From Coriobacteriaceae bacterium (GTDB taxonomy: Bacteria > Actinomycetota > Coriobacteriia > Coriobacteriales > Atopobiaceae): 64,000 nucleotides of DNA. The stretch spans positions 1 through 64,000 of the forward strand of contig SFGZ01000010.1 of assembly GCA_004557505.1 (NCBI GenBank), read 5' to 3'. Positions 43,792 to 52,428 of this stretch are shown here, piece after piece; the stretch's first letter is position 1, and every line of letters starts with the position of its first letter. The notes under the pieces are model-generated. The model worked only from the letters and a program-made list of their open reading frames with translations, was not told the DNA's origin and made no database searches. The translations under genes and the position numbers were made by a program.

Positions 43792-44653
43792 TTCGAAAGG
43801 GGCGCTCTACACCAACGTCCAGCGGTTCTCGATCCATGATGGCGGGGGGATTCGCACGGTCGTCTTCCTCAAGGGATGCCCCTTCCGCTGCCCCTGGTGC
43901 TGCAACCCCGAGAACCTCTCGTTTAGCCCGCAAACCGTCTGGCATGCTTCGAGGTGCATCCACTGCTCCATGCCTCACGACGCCCGTGGCGCAGACGCCT
44001 GCCCGCGGAGCCCCAAGGACTGCCCCACCGGGGCAAAGGAGCTGCTGGGCACCATGGCAGACCCCGAGGAGCTGCTTGGGGTGGTGCTGCGCGACCGCGT
44101 GTTCTACGAGGAGAGCAACGGGGGAGTGACGCTCTCGGGAGGCGAGTGCCTTGCCGGGCCAAACCTGTCGTTCACCCTGGAGTTCCTCGCCGCCTGCAAG
44201 AGGGAGGGCCTGGACACTGCGGTGGAGACGACCCTCGCGCTGCCGCTCGACCGGCCAGAGTCGCTCGCTGCGGTCACCAGCACGTTCCTGGTCGACTTCA
44301 AAATCGCGGATCGCCAGGAGAGCCTGCGGGTCACGGGCATCGACCCGCGTCTGCGGGATGCGAACCTGGAGAGGCTGCTTTCGATGGGGGCGCGCGTGGT
44401 GGCCCGCATGCCCGTGATACCGGGCTTCACGGACAATGCCGACAACGTGCGCGCGAACGTCGATCGCATGTGCGAGCTGGGAATAACCAGGGTTGACGTG
44501 CTTCCGTTCCATCAGTTGGGCAAGTCGAAGTACAACTCGGCCGGCCTGCGCTACGAGCTTGCCGGGAGGCCCCAGCTTGGGGAGAAGGACGTGGAAGACG
44601 TGGTCGTAACATGTGAGAGAGCGGGATTGCGCGCCGTGGTCCACGGCGAGTGA
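43757..44653 (+). CDS. glycyl-radical-enzyme activating enzyme (radical SAM)
   Basis: About 298 residues. The radical-SAM CxxxCxxC is Cys41/45/48 (GCPFRCPWCCNPEN). A ferredoxin-like insert follows, but with only four cysteines (CIHC ... ACPRSPKDC) where many relatives have eight. GGVTLSGGECL is the conserved SAM-binding GGE region, and VDFKIAD and MPVIPGFTDN are typical of the family. The first in-frame ATG at 43757 lies inside the end of the upstream gene (35-base overlap) with GAAGGG before it; no other canonical start precedes the conserved YTNVQRFSIHDGGGIRT. It installs the radical on the upstream enzyme. Confidence 0.88.
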   Translation: MTSSTARSTCCNSKGALYTNVQRFSIHDGGGIRTVVFLKGCPFRCPWCCNPENLSFSPQTVWHASRCIHCSMPHDARGADACPRSPKDCPTGAKELLGTMADPEELLGVVLRDRVFYEESNGGVTLSGGECLAGPNLSFTLEFLAACKREGLDTAVETTLALPLDRPESLAAVTSTFLVDFKIADRQESLRVTGIDPRLRDANLERLLSMGARVVARMPVIPGFTDNADNVRANVDRMCELGITRVDVLPFHQLGKSKYNSAGLRYELAGRPQLGEKDVEDVVVTCERAGLRAVVHGE

Positions 44654-44698
44654 CGTTGTAGCAGGCGACAGACAGAGTACACGGAGAAGGGAAGCAAC

Positions 44699-45367
44699 AT
44701 GGAGTTCATTCTCGACACGGCTGACGCAGAGCAGGTTCGCGAGCTCTCCGAGATCATGACCATCTCGGGCGTGACGACCAACCCTACGATAATCACGCGC
44801 AGCGGCAAGACTCCCGAGCAGGTGTTTTCCGAGATGGACGCCGTCTTGGAGCCGAGCCAGAAGCTTTTCATGCAGACGGTAGCGTGCGACTACGCGGGAA
44901 TCTTGGACGATGCCCGCACCATCTGCGCGCTGCGCCCGCAGAACATGTATGCAAAGATTCCCGTTACCCACGAGGGGCTTCGGGCGATCAAACAGGCAAA
45001 GCGTGAGGGACTCAATGTGCTTGCCACCGCAATCTATTCGCCCGACCAGGCATTCTTTGCCGCGATGAACGGCGCTGACTATCTCGCCCCGTACGTGAAC
45101 CGCATGTGTAACTACGGGGACGGGATCCAGTGGGTGCGCGAGCTTCAGCGCATGCTCGACGTCAATGGGCTGGAGAGCAGGGTCTGTGCCGCCTCCTTCA
45201 AGAACGGCAACCAGGTACACGAGCTTATCCTTGCGGGCGTGGGCGCCGTCACCGTTGCCCCGGATGTGGCCCGCACGATGCTCGACCACCCGGGGACCGG
45301 GATTGCGGTGGACGAGTTCACCCAGGCATGGAAGGCCGCGTTTGGCAGGGACGCCTTCGCAGGGTAG
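44699..45367 (+). CDS. fsa: fructose-6-phosphate aldolase (transaldolase-like)
   Basis: A 222-residue class I aldolase of the FSA/TalC family. The Schiff-base lysine is Lys86 (NMYAKIPVT); the start MEFILDTADAEQVRELSEIMTISGVTTNPTII and the segment LATAIYSPDQAFFAAMNGADYLAPYVNR are diagnostic. It cleaves fructose-6-phosphate-like ketose phosphates; with 1-deoxy-fructose-6-phosphate the products are hydroxyacetone and glyceraldehyde-3-phosphate. Good RBS (AGAAGGGA) before ATG 44699. It follows the activase by 45 bases and is last in the operon. No gldA-type glycerol dehydrogenase is present in the window. Confidence 0.94.
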   Translation: MEFILDTADAEQVRELSEIMTISGVTTNPTIITRSGKTPEQVFSEMDAVLEPSQKLFMQTVACDYAGILDDARTICALRPQNMYAKIPVTHEGLRAIKQAKREGLNVLATAIYSPDQAFFAAMNGADYLAPYVNRMCNYGDGIQWVRELQRMLDVNGLESRVCAASFKNGNQVHELILAGVGAVTVAPDVARTMLDHPGTGIAVDEFTQAWKAAFGRDAFAG

Positions 45368-45408
45368 TCCGTCGCACCCACGCATCGCGGGATTCTTTCT
45401 GGGCGGCG

Positions 45409-46806
45409 TCACGCGGAGGGCGCCTCGCCGCCCATCTCCCAGGAGCGCGCGCGCTCGCAGGTGGCATGCAGCGTGACCAGCAGCGTGTCCGCCGTGGGAA
45501 ACCACCTGGTGGAGAGCACCGCCTCGCCGTGGTTCACGTAGATCTCGACGGCGGAGCCGTCCACCAGCACCCGCAGCTCGCGCAGGCGTTCGAGCGGCAT
45601 CAGGCGCTCGGTGCGCCCGCAGGCGGCCCCCTCGTCCCTGAACGCCATCCTGAGCAGGCCGTCGTCTGCGGAGAAGGAAAGCCCGAGCCGCCCGTCGAGG
45701 CCCAGCTCAAGATCGCCCTCGATGCCCGCAAGCTCGATGTCCGCGTGGTGGTGGGGAAGGATCGCGCCCACCGCCGGACTCACGGGCTGGGCAAAGCCGC
45801 GAAGCCCGTCTATCTCGGTAACCGGCCACTGGCGAAGAAGGCCGTCCGCACCCACCGTGACCTCTCGCGGCACGGTGAGGCAGTGGCACCAGGCAAGGCC
45901 GTCCGGCGCCGAGGTGTAGTCCGCGTCTGGTATGCCCATCCAGCCGATGAGGATGCAGCGGCCCCCCTCGTCCGTAAAGGTCTGCGGCGCGTAGAAGTCG
46001 AAGCCCCAGTCAAGCTCCACGAAGGTGGCCTCGTCCACCTGCGTGGTCTCGAGGACGCCCTGCGGCAGCGGGAAGTAGCCGGCCTGGTAGAGGTTCTGCC
46101 ACCGCGTGGGCTCGCTGGGCAGGCCCTGCGGACACACCACCAGGTAGTCGCGGCCGCCCAGACTGATGACGCTGGGGCACTCCCACATGTAGCCAAAGGG
46201 GTGCGCAGACTCTATGCGCCCGCGGCACGCCCACGCCACGGCATCGGCGGACTCGTAGAGGATCACGTTGCCCGCGTCGTCCGCGCGCCGGGCGCCCAGT
46301 GCCATGTAGTAGCGCCCGCCCTGCTCCCAAACCTTGGGATCGCGCACGTGGCGCGTGAGGTCCGCAGGGTAGTCCCCGGGGCGGAGCAGGACCTCCTTCT
46401 CCGAGAACGAGACGCCGTCTTCGCTCGTGACCATGATCTGGTTGGCGTCGCGGCCGGTGTGGACGTGGTCTCCCTCGTACTTCACGTTGCCGGTGTAGTA
46501 GAGGCGCAGAAGGTCGCCGCCGTCTGGCGCCCCGCCTGCCACCACGAGCGCCGAGCCGGAGTAGGCGCCGTCGGCATCCTCGGGGATCGAGGGCATGATC
46601 GCCTCGCCCAGGTCCTCCCAGCGCACGAGGTCCCGACTCGCAAAGTGGCCCCAGCCCCTCTTGCCGGGTGTCGGCCAGGTGGGGTCTGCCTGGTAAAAGA
46701 CGTGGTAGGTGCCATGGAACTGGCAGAGGCCGTTGGGATCGTTGAGCCATCCCCGGCGCGGCGCCAGATGGAAGCGGGGCGTCCAGCGCTCGTGTGCGGA
46801 GGTCAT
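45409..46806 (-). CDS. scrB: GH32 sucrose-6-phosphate hydrolase
   Basis: A 465-residue invertase-type enzyme. The nucleophile Asp23 is in WLNDPNG, the transition-state stabiliser in VRDPKVW, and the acid/base glutamate in YMWECPSVIS. A C-terminal beta-sandwich ends with a typical VDGSAVEIYVNHGEAVLSTR. It would split sucrose-6-phosphate made by the upstream PTS transporter into glucose-6-phosphate and fructose. ATG 46806 has GAGGAG upstream. It is downstream of scrA on the same strand with 86 bases between and is probably co-transcribed. Confidence 0.93.
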   Translation of the reverse strand: MTSAHERWTPRFHLAPRRGWLNDPNGLCQFHGTYHVFYQADPTWPTPGKRGWGHFASRDLVRWEDLGEAIMPSIPEDADGAYSGSALVVAGGAPDGGDLLRLYYTGNVKYEGDHVHTGRDANQIMVTSEDGVSFSEKEVLLRPGDYPADLTRHVRDPKVWEQGGRYYMALGARRADDAGNVILYESADAVAWACRGRIESAHPFGYMWECPSVISLGGRDYLVVCPQGLPSEPTRWQNLYQAGYFPLPQGVLETTQVDEATFVELDWGFDFYAPQTFTDEGGRCILIGWMGIPDADYTSAPDGLAWCHCLTVPREVTVGADGLLRQWPVTEIDGLRGFAQPVSPAVGAILPHHHADIELAGIEGDLELGLDGRLGLSFSADDGLLRMAFRDEGAACGRTERLMPLERLRELRVLVDGSAVEIYVNHGEAVLSTRWFPTADTLLVTLHATCERARSWEMGGEAPSA

Positions 46807-46892
46807 GGGGGCTCCTCTCTAGTTGGCGCAGGTCAAGCGCGGGACGGGCGGCCACCCGAGGCGACCGCCCGCGTATGGCGCAGCGGTCGCGC

Positions 46893-48869
46893 CTAGCGCG
46901 TGGCCACCACGGCGTCTCCGGCCTTGACCTCGCCGGTCGCAAGCTGGTCGACCGCAGTGTATGTGTCGGTGTTGGTTACCACAAGCATCGTCGTTGCCGC
47001 CTTGTCGGCCGCCCTGATGGCATCGAGGTCCGCCTCCACAAGGACGTCTCCGCGCTTTACGTGGTCGCCCACCTTGGCGCGGGGCGTGAAGGGCTTGCCC
47101 TTGAGCTCGACGGTGTCGATCCCGATGTGGATGAGGACCTCGGCGCCCGCATCGGAGAGCAGGCCGAGGGCGTGTCCGGTCTCGGCGACCACGGTCACCG
47201 TGCCGTCGACGGGCGAGACGATCCTGCCGTCCGCGGGCTCGACCGCGATGCCCCTGCCCATGGCGAGCGAGGCAAAGACGGGGTCGGAGACGTCTGCCAG
47301 CGCGATGGCGGTGCCGTTGACGGGGGCGCCGATGGTCTCGGCCTTGGGCGCCTCGGCTGCGGACGCCTCGGCCTTCTCCCCGGCCTCGAGGTCACGGGCC
47401 TCGCCGCAGGCCGCGTCAGCGGCGTCGGCGAGCGCCTTCTCGGGCACCGCTGCGGACTCCTTGTCGCGGTACGCCACGGACGAGAGGCCAAAGGCCATGC
47501 CAAACGCCACGGCGAACATCACGACGTACTGGATGGGCTGGGAGATGCAGAGCAGGACGCCAAAGATGCCGGTGACGCCGGTGCCGGACGCGGCGAGGCT
47601 GAAGACGAAGCAGCACAGGGCACCGCACGCAGAGCCGATCATGCCGCACACGAAGGGCTTCATGTTGGGCAGGTTCACGCCGAAGATGGCGGGCTCGGTG
47701 ATGCCGAGCAGGCAGGAGATGCCGGCGGGGACGGCCAGCGAGCGGGTCTTCTCCGAGCGGGTCTTGAGGGCAACGGCCAGGCAGGCACCGCCTTGGGCTA
47801 TGTTGGCGGCGCTGGCGATGGGCAGCCAGTAGGTGACGCCGTACTGGGCGAGCATCGAGACGTCGATGGCGGTGTACATCTGGTGCAGGCCGGTCACGAC
47901 GGAGGGCGAGTAGATGAGGCCGATGACGATGTAGCCAATGCCCAGGGGCACCTGGAGGAGCCACATGAGAACGCTCAGGATGCCGTTCTCAAGCCACACG
48001 AAGACGGGGCCAACGAAGAGGATCGTGACGTAGGCGGCAAGGGAGACCGAGAGCAGCGGCGTGAGGAACAGGTCGAACATCTCGGGGACCACCTTGTGGA
48101 GGCGCTTCTCGAAGAAGCAGAGGATCCACACGCCCACCAGGATGGGGATGACGTGGCCCTGGTAGCCAATCCAGTCGATGCCGTAGACGCCGGGGATCAC
48201 GTCGAGGGTGATCATGGTGCCCTCGGCTATGGCGGCGCTGGCGCCGTAGGCGTTGATGAAGTCTGAGCTGATGAGCAGCGCGCCGAGCGAGGCGCCGAGG
48301 TAGGGGTTGCCTCCAAAGACCGTTGCGGCCGAGAAGCCCAAGAGGATCTGGAGGTTGCCCAGGGCGCAGGCGTTGATCAGCGAGGCGATGCGCCACCAGA
48401 CGTTGGCGGTGTCGAGCGCGAAGAAGCCCCCGCCGCCGTCTGCCACGGGGGTGCCCATGAACTGCACGGCGCTCATGATGCCCATGAGCATGCCGGACGC
48501 CACGATGGCGGGGATGATGGGCACGAAGACGTCCGAGAGGACCTTGACGGCGCGCTGGAGGGCGTTGCCCCGGTTGGCGGCGGCCACCTTGGCCTCGGCC
48601 TTGGAGGCGGCGGTGACGCCGGACTGGGCGATGAGCTCGTCGAAGACCTTGTCGACGGTGCCGGTGCCAAAGATCACCTGGAGCTGGCCCGAGGCCTGGA
48701 AGCTGCCCTTGGCGCCCACGACGTCGCCGAGCTTGTCCTTGTCGACCTTGCCGTCGTCGGCGATGACCAGGCGCAGGCGCGTGGCGCAGTGCGCCGCCGA
48801 GACGATGTTGCCCGCGCCGCCGATCGCCTCCAGGACCTCGCGGGCCGCCTCTGCGTAGTCTAGAGCCAT
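46893..48869 (-). CDS. scrA: PTS sucrose-type IIBCA transporter
   Basis: A 658-residue three-domain permease. IIB comes first, with phosphocysteine Cys28 (IVSAAHCATRLRL); the IIC membrane part spans about residues 105-480 (e.g. VFVPIIPAIVASGMLMG, GIDWIGYQGHVIPILVGVW, GITEPAIFGVNLP); an Ala/Glu-rich linker precedes a IIA domain with the phospho-histidine at about His581 (EVLIHIGIDTVELKGK). With scrB next to it, sucrose is the best substrate guess; trehalose or another beta-glucoside is less likely. ATG 48869 has GGGAAGGGAG upstream. Two LacI-type operators precede the gene. Confidence 0.92.
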   Translation of the reverse strand: MALDYAEAAREVLEAIGGAGNIVSAAHCATRLRLVIADDGKVDKDKLGDVVGAKGSFQASGQLQVIFGTGTVDKVFDELIAQSGVTAASKAEAKVAAANRGNALQRAVKVLSDVFVPIIPAIVASGMLMGIMSAVQFMGTPVADGGGGFFALDTANVWWRIASLINACALGNLQILLGFSAATVFGGNPYLGASLGALLISSDFINAYGASAAIAEGTMITLDVIPGVYGIDWIGYQGHVIPILVGVWILCFFEKRLHKVVPEMFDLFLTPLLSVSLAAYVTILFVGPVFVWLENGILSVLMWLLQVPLGIGYIVIGLIYSPSVVTGLHQMYTAIDVSMLAQYGVTYWLPIASAANIAQGGACLAVALKTRSEKTRSLAVPAGISCLLGITEPAIFGVNLPNMKPFVCGMIGSACGALCCFVFSLAASGTGVTGIFGVLLCISQPIQYVVMFAVAFGMAFGLSSVAYRDKESAAVPEKALADAADAACGEARDLEAGEKAEASAAEAPKAETIGAPVNGTAIALADVSDPVFASLAMGRGIAVEPADGRIVSPVDGTVTVVAETGHALGLLSDAGAEVLIHIGIDTVELKGKPFTPRAKVGDHVKRGDVLVEADLDAIRAADKAATTMLVVTNTDTYTAVDQLATGEVKAGDAVVATR

Positions 48870-48904
48870 GTGGTCTCCCTTCCCCAAGCAATGCACATAA
48901 TTAT

Positions 48905-48918
48905 GGAACCGTTCTCAC
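48905..48918 (-). promoter_or_regulatory. LacI-type operator O1 upstream of scrA
   Basis: Minus strand GTGAGAACGGTTCC. It matches the copies at 48962-48975 and 50121-50134 (consensus TGAGAACGRTWYC). Confidence 0.65.
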
Positions 48919-48961
48919 TCCTATTTCATGGATAAGTAATCTAAAAATAATAGTTATATAT

Positions 48962-48975
48962 GAAATCGTTCTCAC
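48962..48975 (-). promoter_or_regulatory. LacI-type operator O2 upstream of scrA
   Basis: Minus strand GTGAGAACGATTTC, 57 bases from O1. A likely promoter lies between the two (TTGTGA overlapping O2 as -35, TATTAT further downstream with a rather long spacer), so repressor bound at both sites would block transcription, possibly by looping. Confidence 0.65.
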
Positions 48976-49094
48976 AAATTCAATAGTAGTCAAAGCCCGA
49001 CTGTGAAAATGTGGATTGTAGGAATAACGGTGAGTGGTCTGAAAATGTCCGTAAACGGCGCGGCATGTCAGTGCCGGTGGCGGCATCCCAAGGG

Positions 49095-50078
49095 CTAGCG
49101 CGAGCTCGTGCGGGCGTAGATCTCGTAGCCCATGCGCAGCTCGCGGGGAACCCCGTCGCCATCGGTCATGGCGTCGACCAGCATCTTTGCCGCCTCGGCA
49201 CCGCTTGTGAGGTAGTAGAAGCGGACTGTCGTGAGGCTGGGGGTCACGATCTTCGAGAGCGTGGAGTCTCCCACGCCCGTCACCTGGACGTCCTCGGGGA
49301 TGCTCTTGCCATACTCGCGCAGGCAGGTCATGGCACCGAAGGCGATGTCGTCGGTGGCGCAGACGAGCGCGTCGACGCCTGGCACGGCATCGAGGATCTT
49401 CTCGGCGCAGAGGTAGCCGGAGTCCACCGTAAAGGTGGCGCTCTGCTGCGCCTGGGGGTTAGCGCTCACGCCCATGCCGGTGCAGGCGTCGATGAAGGCG
49501 CGGTGGCGCTCCCGGCCGGCCGCCACGTCCTTCTCGTAGACGCCTATGTAGCCGGGGGTGCGGGAGGTCTTGAGGACGGAGCGCGTGAGGTCGTAGAGGG
49601 CATGGTAGTCATCCTGGTAGACGCAGGAGTGACCGCTCAGGCGCTGGCCCAGGATGATCACGGGGATGTTGAGCGAGTCGAGCGCACGTCGGTGGGCGTG
49701 CGTGAACGCCGTGGCAATGAGGATGATGCCGTCGACCTTGTTGCGCTCGGCAAAGAGGTTGAGATAGTCGACCTCAACCTTCTCGTCGTTGTCCGTGTTG
49801 GCGAGAAGCACCTGGTAGCCGCTCTGCCCGAGTACCTTGGTGATGCCGGCGACCATCCGGCTCACCGAGTGGGAGTTGATTTTGGGGATGATGACGCCCA
49901 CGAGCTTGGTCTTGCCCGTCCGCAGCGTGCGTGCCTGCTGGGAGGGGACGTAGCCCGTCTCGTTGATGACGCGCGAGATGAGCTCGCGCTTCTCCCTCGA
50001 GACGTACCCGTCGTTGAGGTAGCGCGAGACGGTTGCTCGCGAGACTCCCGCGCGCCTCGCTATCTCGTTTATGTCCAC
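49095..50078 (-). CDS. scrR: LacI-family transcriptional regulator (probable sucrose repressor)
   Basis: A 327-residue repressor. The N-terminal HTH is canonical (DINEIARRAGVSRATVSRYLNDGYVSREKRELISRVINETGYVPSQQAR), with the hinge helix after it. The effector domain has the periplasmic-binding fold (KLVGVIIPKINSHSVSRMVAGI; DALVCATDDIAFGAMTCLREYGKSIPEDVQVTGVGDS). GTG 50078 is the start, with GGGAGG upstream. It lies just upstream of scrA on the same strand but in a separate unit, with an operator in its own promoter. Confidence 0.92.
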   Translation of the reverse strand: MDINEIARRAGVSRATVSRYLNDGYVSREKRELISRVINETGYVPSQQARTLRTGKTKLVGVIIPKINSHSVSRMVAGITKVLGQSGYQVLLANTDNDEKVEVDYLNLFAERNKVDGIILIATAFTHAHRRALDSLNIPVIILGQRLSGHSCVYQDDYHALYDLTRSVLKTSRTPGYIGVYEKDVAAGRERHRAFIDACTGMGVSANPQAQQSATFTVDSGYLCAEKILDAVPGVDALVCATDDIAFGAMTCLREYGKSIPEDVQVTGVGDSTLSKIVTPSLTTVRFYYLTSGAEAAKMLVDAMTDGDGVPRELRMGYEIYARTSSR

Positions 50079-50120
50079 GCCCTCCCGCCTCCCTTGTGCG
50101 CGTGCGTCCCATCATGCATT

Positions 50121-50134
50121 ATGAGAACGATACC
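50121..50134. promoter_or_regulatory. LacI-type operator O3 at the regulator promoter
   Basis: ATGAGAACGATACC on the plus strand, the third match to the motif before scrA. It lies next to a minus-strand -10-like CATAAT and thus fits autoregulation of the LacI-type gene; it may also touch the divergent aldolase promoter. Confidence 0.6.
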
Positions 50135-50235
50135 AGACGGCACGTGTGGCCGCAGGGTGAGCACGGCAAGAGGCATGGGGTAAGCTCTTGGGCGTAACGT
50201 CGCGCCACGCGGACCGGCGCGGAAGGGAGTACACC

Positions 50236-50904
50236 ATGCTGATGGAGGACGCGCGCGCACGCATCGTCGCGTTCGGCAGGAGAATCGCCACCGAGGGCCT
50301 TGCCGTGGGGACGAGCGGGAACCTCTCGGAGTATGACCCAACGACCGGCCTCATGGCCATCAGCCCCTCGGGGCTTGGGTACTTTGAGACCACGCCCGCA
50401 GACGTCGTGGTGCTCCGCCTGGACGGCGGCGTGGTCGAGGGAGGCCGTCGGCCGTCCTCCGAGGCACCGCTCCATGCCGAGGTCTACCGCCGCCGCCCCG
50501 CGGCCCGCGCCGTGGTGCATACGCACTCCCCCTACGCAACCACGCTTGCCGCGCTCGGCGAGCCCATCCGCGCCGTTCACTTCACGATCGCGGATTCCGG
50601 TGCCGAGGAGGTGCCGCTCTCGCCCTATGTCACGTTTGGCACGCCCGGGCTGGCCGCCTCGGTGGGGAAGGCCTTTGGCGAGCACCCCGGGACCAACGCC
50701 GTGCTCATGGAGAGCCACGGGCTTGTCGCCTGCGGCCCCAGCATGGGCGCCGCCTTCGGACTTGCCGTCAACCTGGAGTTTGTCTCGCGCATACAGTGGC
50801 AGGCGGAGTGCGTGGGCACGCCGCGCGTGCTCTCCGGCGAGGAGGTCACGGGCGCCTCCAGGCGCTTCGAGACGTATGGCCAGCCCGCCGGCGGCACGGC
50901 ATAG
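50236..50904 (+). CDS. class II aldolase (L-fuculose-phosphate aldolase family)
   Basis: A 222-residue zinc-dependent aldolase/epimerase. Catalytic Glu76 (SSEAPLHAEVY), zinc ligands His95 and His97 (VVHTHSPYAT) and a further His in MESHGLVACG are all present; GTSGNLSEYD near the N-terminus is the phosphate-binding segment. It cleaves a ketose-1-phosphate to dihydroxyacetone phosphate and an aldehyde in typical members. ATG 50236 has AAGGGAG upstream. No fucose or rhamnose genes are adjacent, so the in vivo substrate is open. Confidence 0.88.
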   Translation: MLMEDARARIVAFGRRIATEGLAVGTSGNLSEYDPTTGLMAISPSGLGYFETTPADVVVLRLDGGVVEGGRRPSSEAPLHAEVYRRRPAARAVVHTHSPYATTLAALGEPIRAVHFTIADSGAEEVPLSPYVTFGTPGLAASVGKAFGEHPGTNAVLMESHGLVACGPSMGAAFGLAVNLEFVSRIQWQAECVGTPRVLSGEEVTGASRRFETYGQPAGGTA

Positions 50905-50981
50905 GGACCGTTGGCTGCGATGCGGGGGCCTGGGGCCAAAAAGAGGTTGGGGCGGTGGCGTTGCCCACAAAGGAGGCGCGC

Positions 50982-52160
50982 ATGATCGACGAGACGGACG
51001 GGAGGCCTTGGCCGCTGCGCTTTGACTCCGAGGGACGCTTCCGCGTGCTACAGCTCTCCGACATCCAGGAGACCTCGCACGTGCGCGAGGACACCATGGC
51101 GCTTCTCCGCGCGGCTCTCGACGAGGCGAAGCCGGACCTCGTGGTGCTCACGGGCGACCAGATCAAGGGCTACGCGGTGGAGTTTGCCCTGGGCGAGGGC
51201 GCGGAGCGGGCCCGCACCGTGGTAAGGAAGATCTGCCTGCCCATGGTCGAGCGGAGCGTCCCCTTCGTGGTCACCTACGGCAACCACGACCGCCAGTGCG
51301 GCGTTGGGAACGAGGGGCAGGAGAGCTGGTACGAGGCCATTCCCGGGTGCGTGAACGGCATCATAGCGGCCCGCGAGCCCGCGCTGTACCACACCGCCGG
51401 GACGCTTGCCGTGCCCGTGCTCTCGCACGATGGCGGGGACATCCGCCTGGCCGTGGTGGTGGCGGACTCCGGGGCGGGCACGGGCAGCGGCGGCTACGAG
51501 CCTTTCGACCCCGCGCTGACCTCGTGGATCACGGGCTGCGCCCGGGGTCTTGCGGGGCGGGCGGGCCACAGGGTCCCCTGCATCCTCTACCAGCACATCC
51601 CACCCGTCCAGGTCTATGACTGCCTGCGCGAGGCCTGCGAGGGCGAGCGTGGCGTGCCGGGGTTCCGCGCTCGCTACCACCCCGGCCACACGCTTGTCCC
51701 CGCCGACGAGCTGCGCGTTTCCGGCGGGCTTCGGGAGCCCGTGTGCAGCCCCGACACGGACACCGGCGAGGTCGCGGCCCTCATGCGCGAGGGGAGCACC
51801 TTTGCCGTCTACTTTGGCCACGATCACAAGAACACGCTCGTCTCCCGCTACGGGAGCATGGACCTTGGGTATGCGCCGTCCGCCGGCTTCGGCTCCTACG
51901 GGCCGGGAACCTCGCGCGCGGCGCGCCTCTTCTCCTTTGGCGAGGAGGATCCCGCTCGCTATGCGACGTGCCTGCTCACATATGCGGAGCTGGTGGGATC
52001 ACGCACCGAGCGCCCGCTTGCCGACTGGGCCTCCGAGCGCGTGCCCGTCTCGGCGGAGGAGGCGCGCGAGATTGCGCGTCCCGCGCTGCCGGTGCTTGGT
52101 GCGGCGGCTATTGCGGCGTTTGCCCTCGGCGTGGCAAGGCGGCGGGGGAAGGGCGGATAG
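50982..52160 (+). CDS. calcineurin-like metallophosphoesterase with C-terminal membrane helix
   Basis: A 392-residue protein. Metal-site motifs: LQLSDIQE (first Asp; the usual DxH is DxQ here), LTGDQIKG, YGNHDRQ, LYQHIPP and FGHDHKN. The layout is like purple-acid-phosphatase/phosphodiesterase families. The C-terminus has one hydrophobic helix (PVLGAAAIAAFALGVA) followed by RRRGKGG. No signal peptide is visible, so the topology of the catalytic domain is unclear. ATG 50982 has AAGGAGG upstream. It follows the class II aldolase by 77 bases. Confidence 0.8.
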   Translation: MIDETDGRPWPLRFDSEGRFRVLQLSDIQETSHVREDTMALLRAALDEAKPDLVVLTGDQIKGYAVEFALGEGAERARTVVRKICLPMVERSVPFVVTYGNHDRQCGVGNEGQESWYEAIPGCVNGIIAAREPALYHTAGTLAVPVLSHDGGDIRLAVVVADSGAGTGSGGYEPFDPALTSWITGCARGLAGRAGHRVPCILYQHIPPVQVYDCLREACEGERGVPGFRARYHPGHTLVPADELRVSGGLREPVCSPDTDTGEVAALMREGSTFAVYFGHDHKNTLVSRYGSMDLGYAPSAGFGSYGPGTSRAARLFSFGEEDPARYATCLLTYAELVGSRTERPLADWASERVPVSAEEAREIARPALPVLGAAAIAAFALGVARRRGKGG

Positions 52161-52341
52161 GCGGCCATGCGCGCGGCGGCGGGCGTCGAAGCAGGGCGGA
52201 GCATGTCTCCACGCGCGGGGACTGCCGCCGCCATCATGGCACGCCCCGGCATGATCGACGCATACATCGAATGTGAAAGGGCCGGGGTGCATCGGCCAGG
52301 CAAGATGACGCCGGATGCGCTTCCACGCCAAACCCCGTGGC

Positions 52342-52379
52342 ACGGGCCCTCAGGCACCGCCTGGTGCCGGAGGGCCCGT
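52342..52379. terminator. strong hairpin between convergent phosphoesterase and cysE genes
   Basis: ACGGGCCCTC and GAGGGCCCGT plus an inner GGCACC/GGTGCC form a stem of about 16 bp with one bulge. T-richness is weak; it probably terminates transcription from both sides. Confidence 0.5.
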
Positions 52380-52428
52380 CTCTCCCTGACCGCGCATGCC
52401 GAGAGGTCGCGGCGCGAATGCGGAGAGG

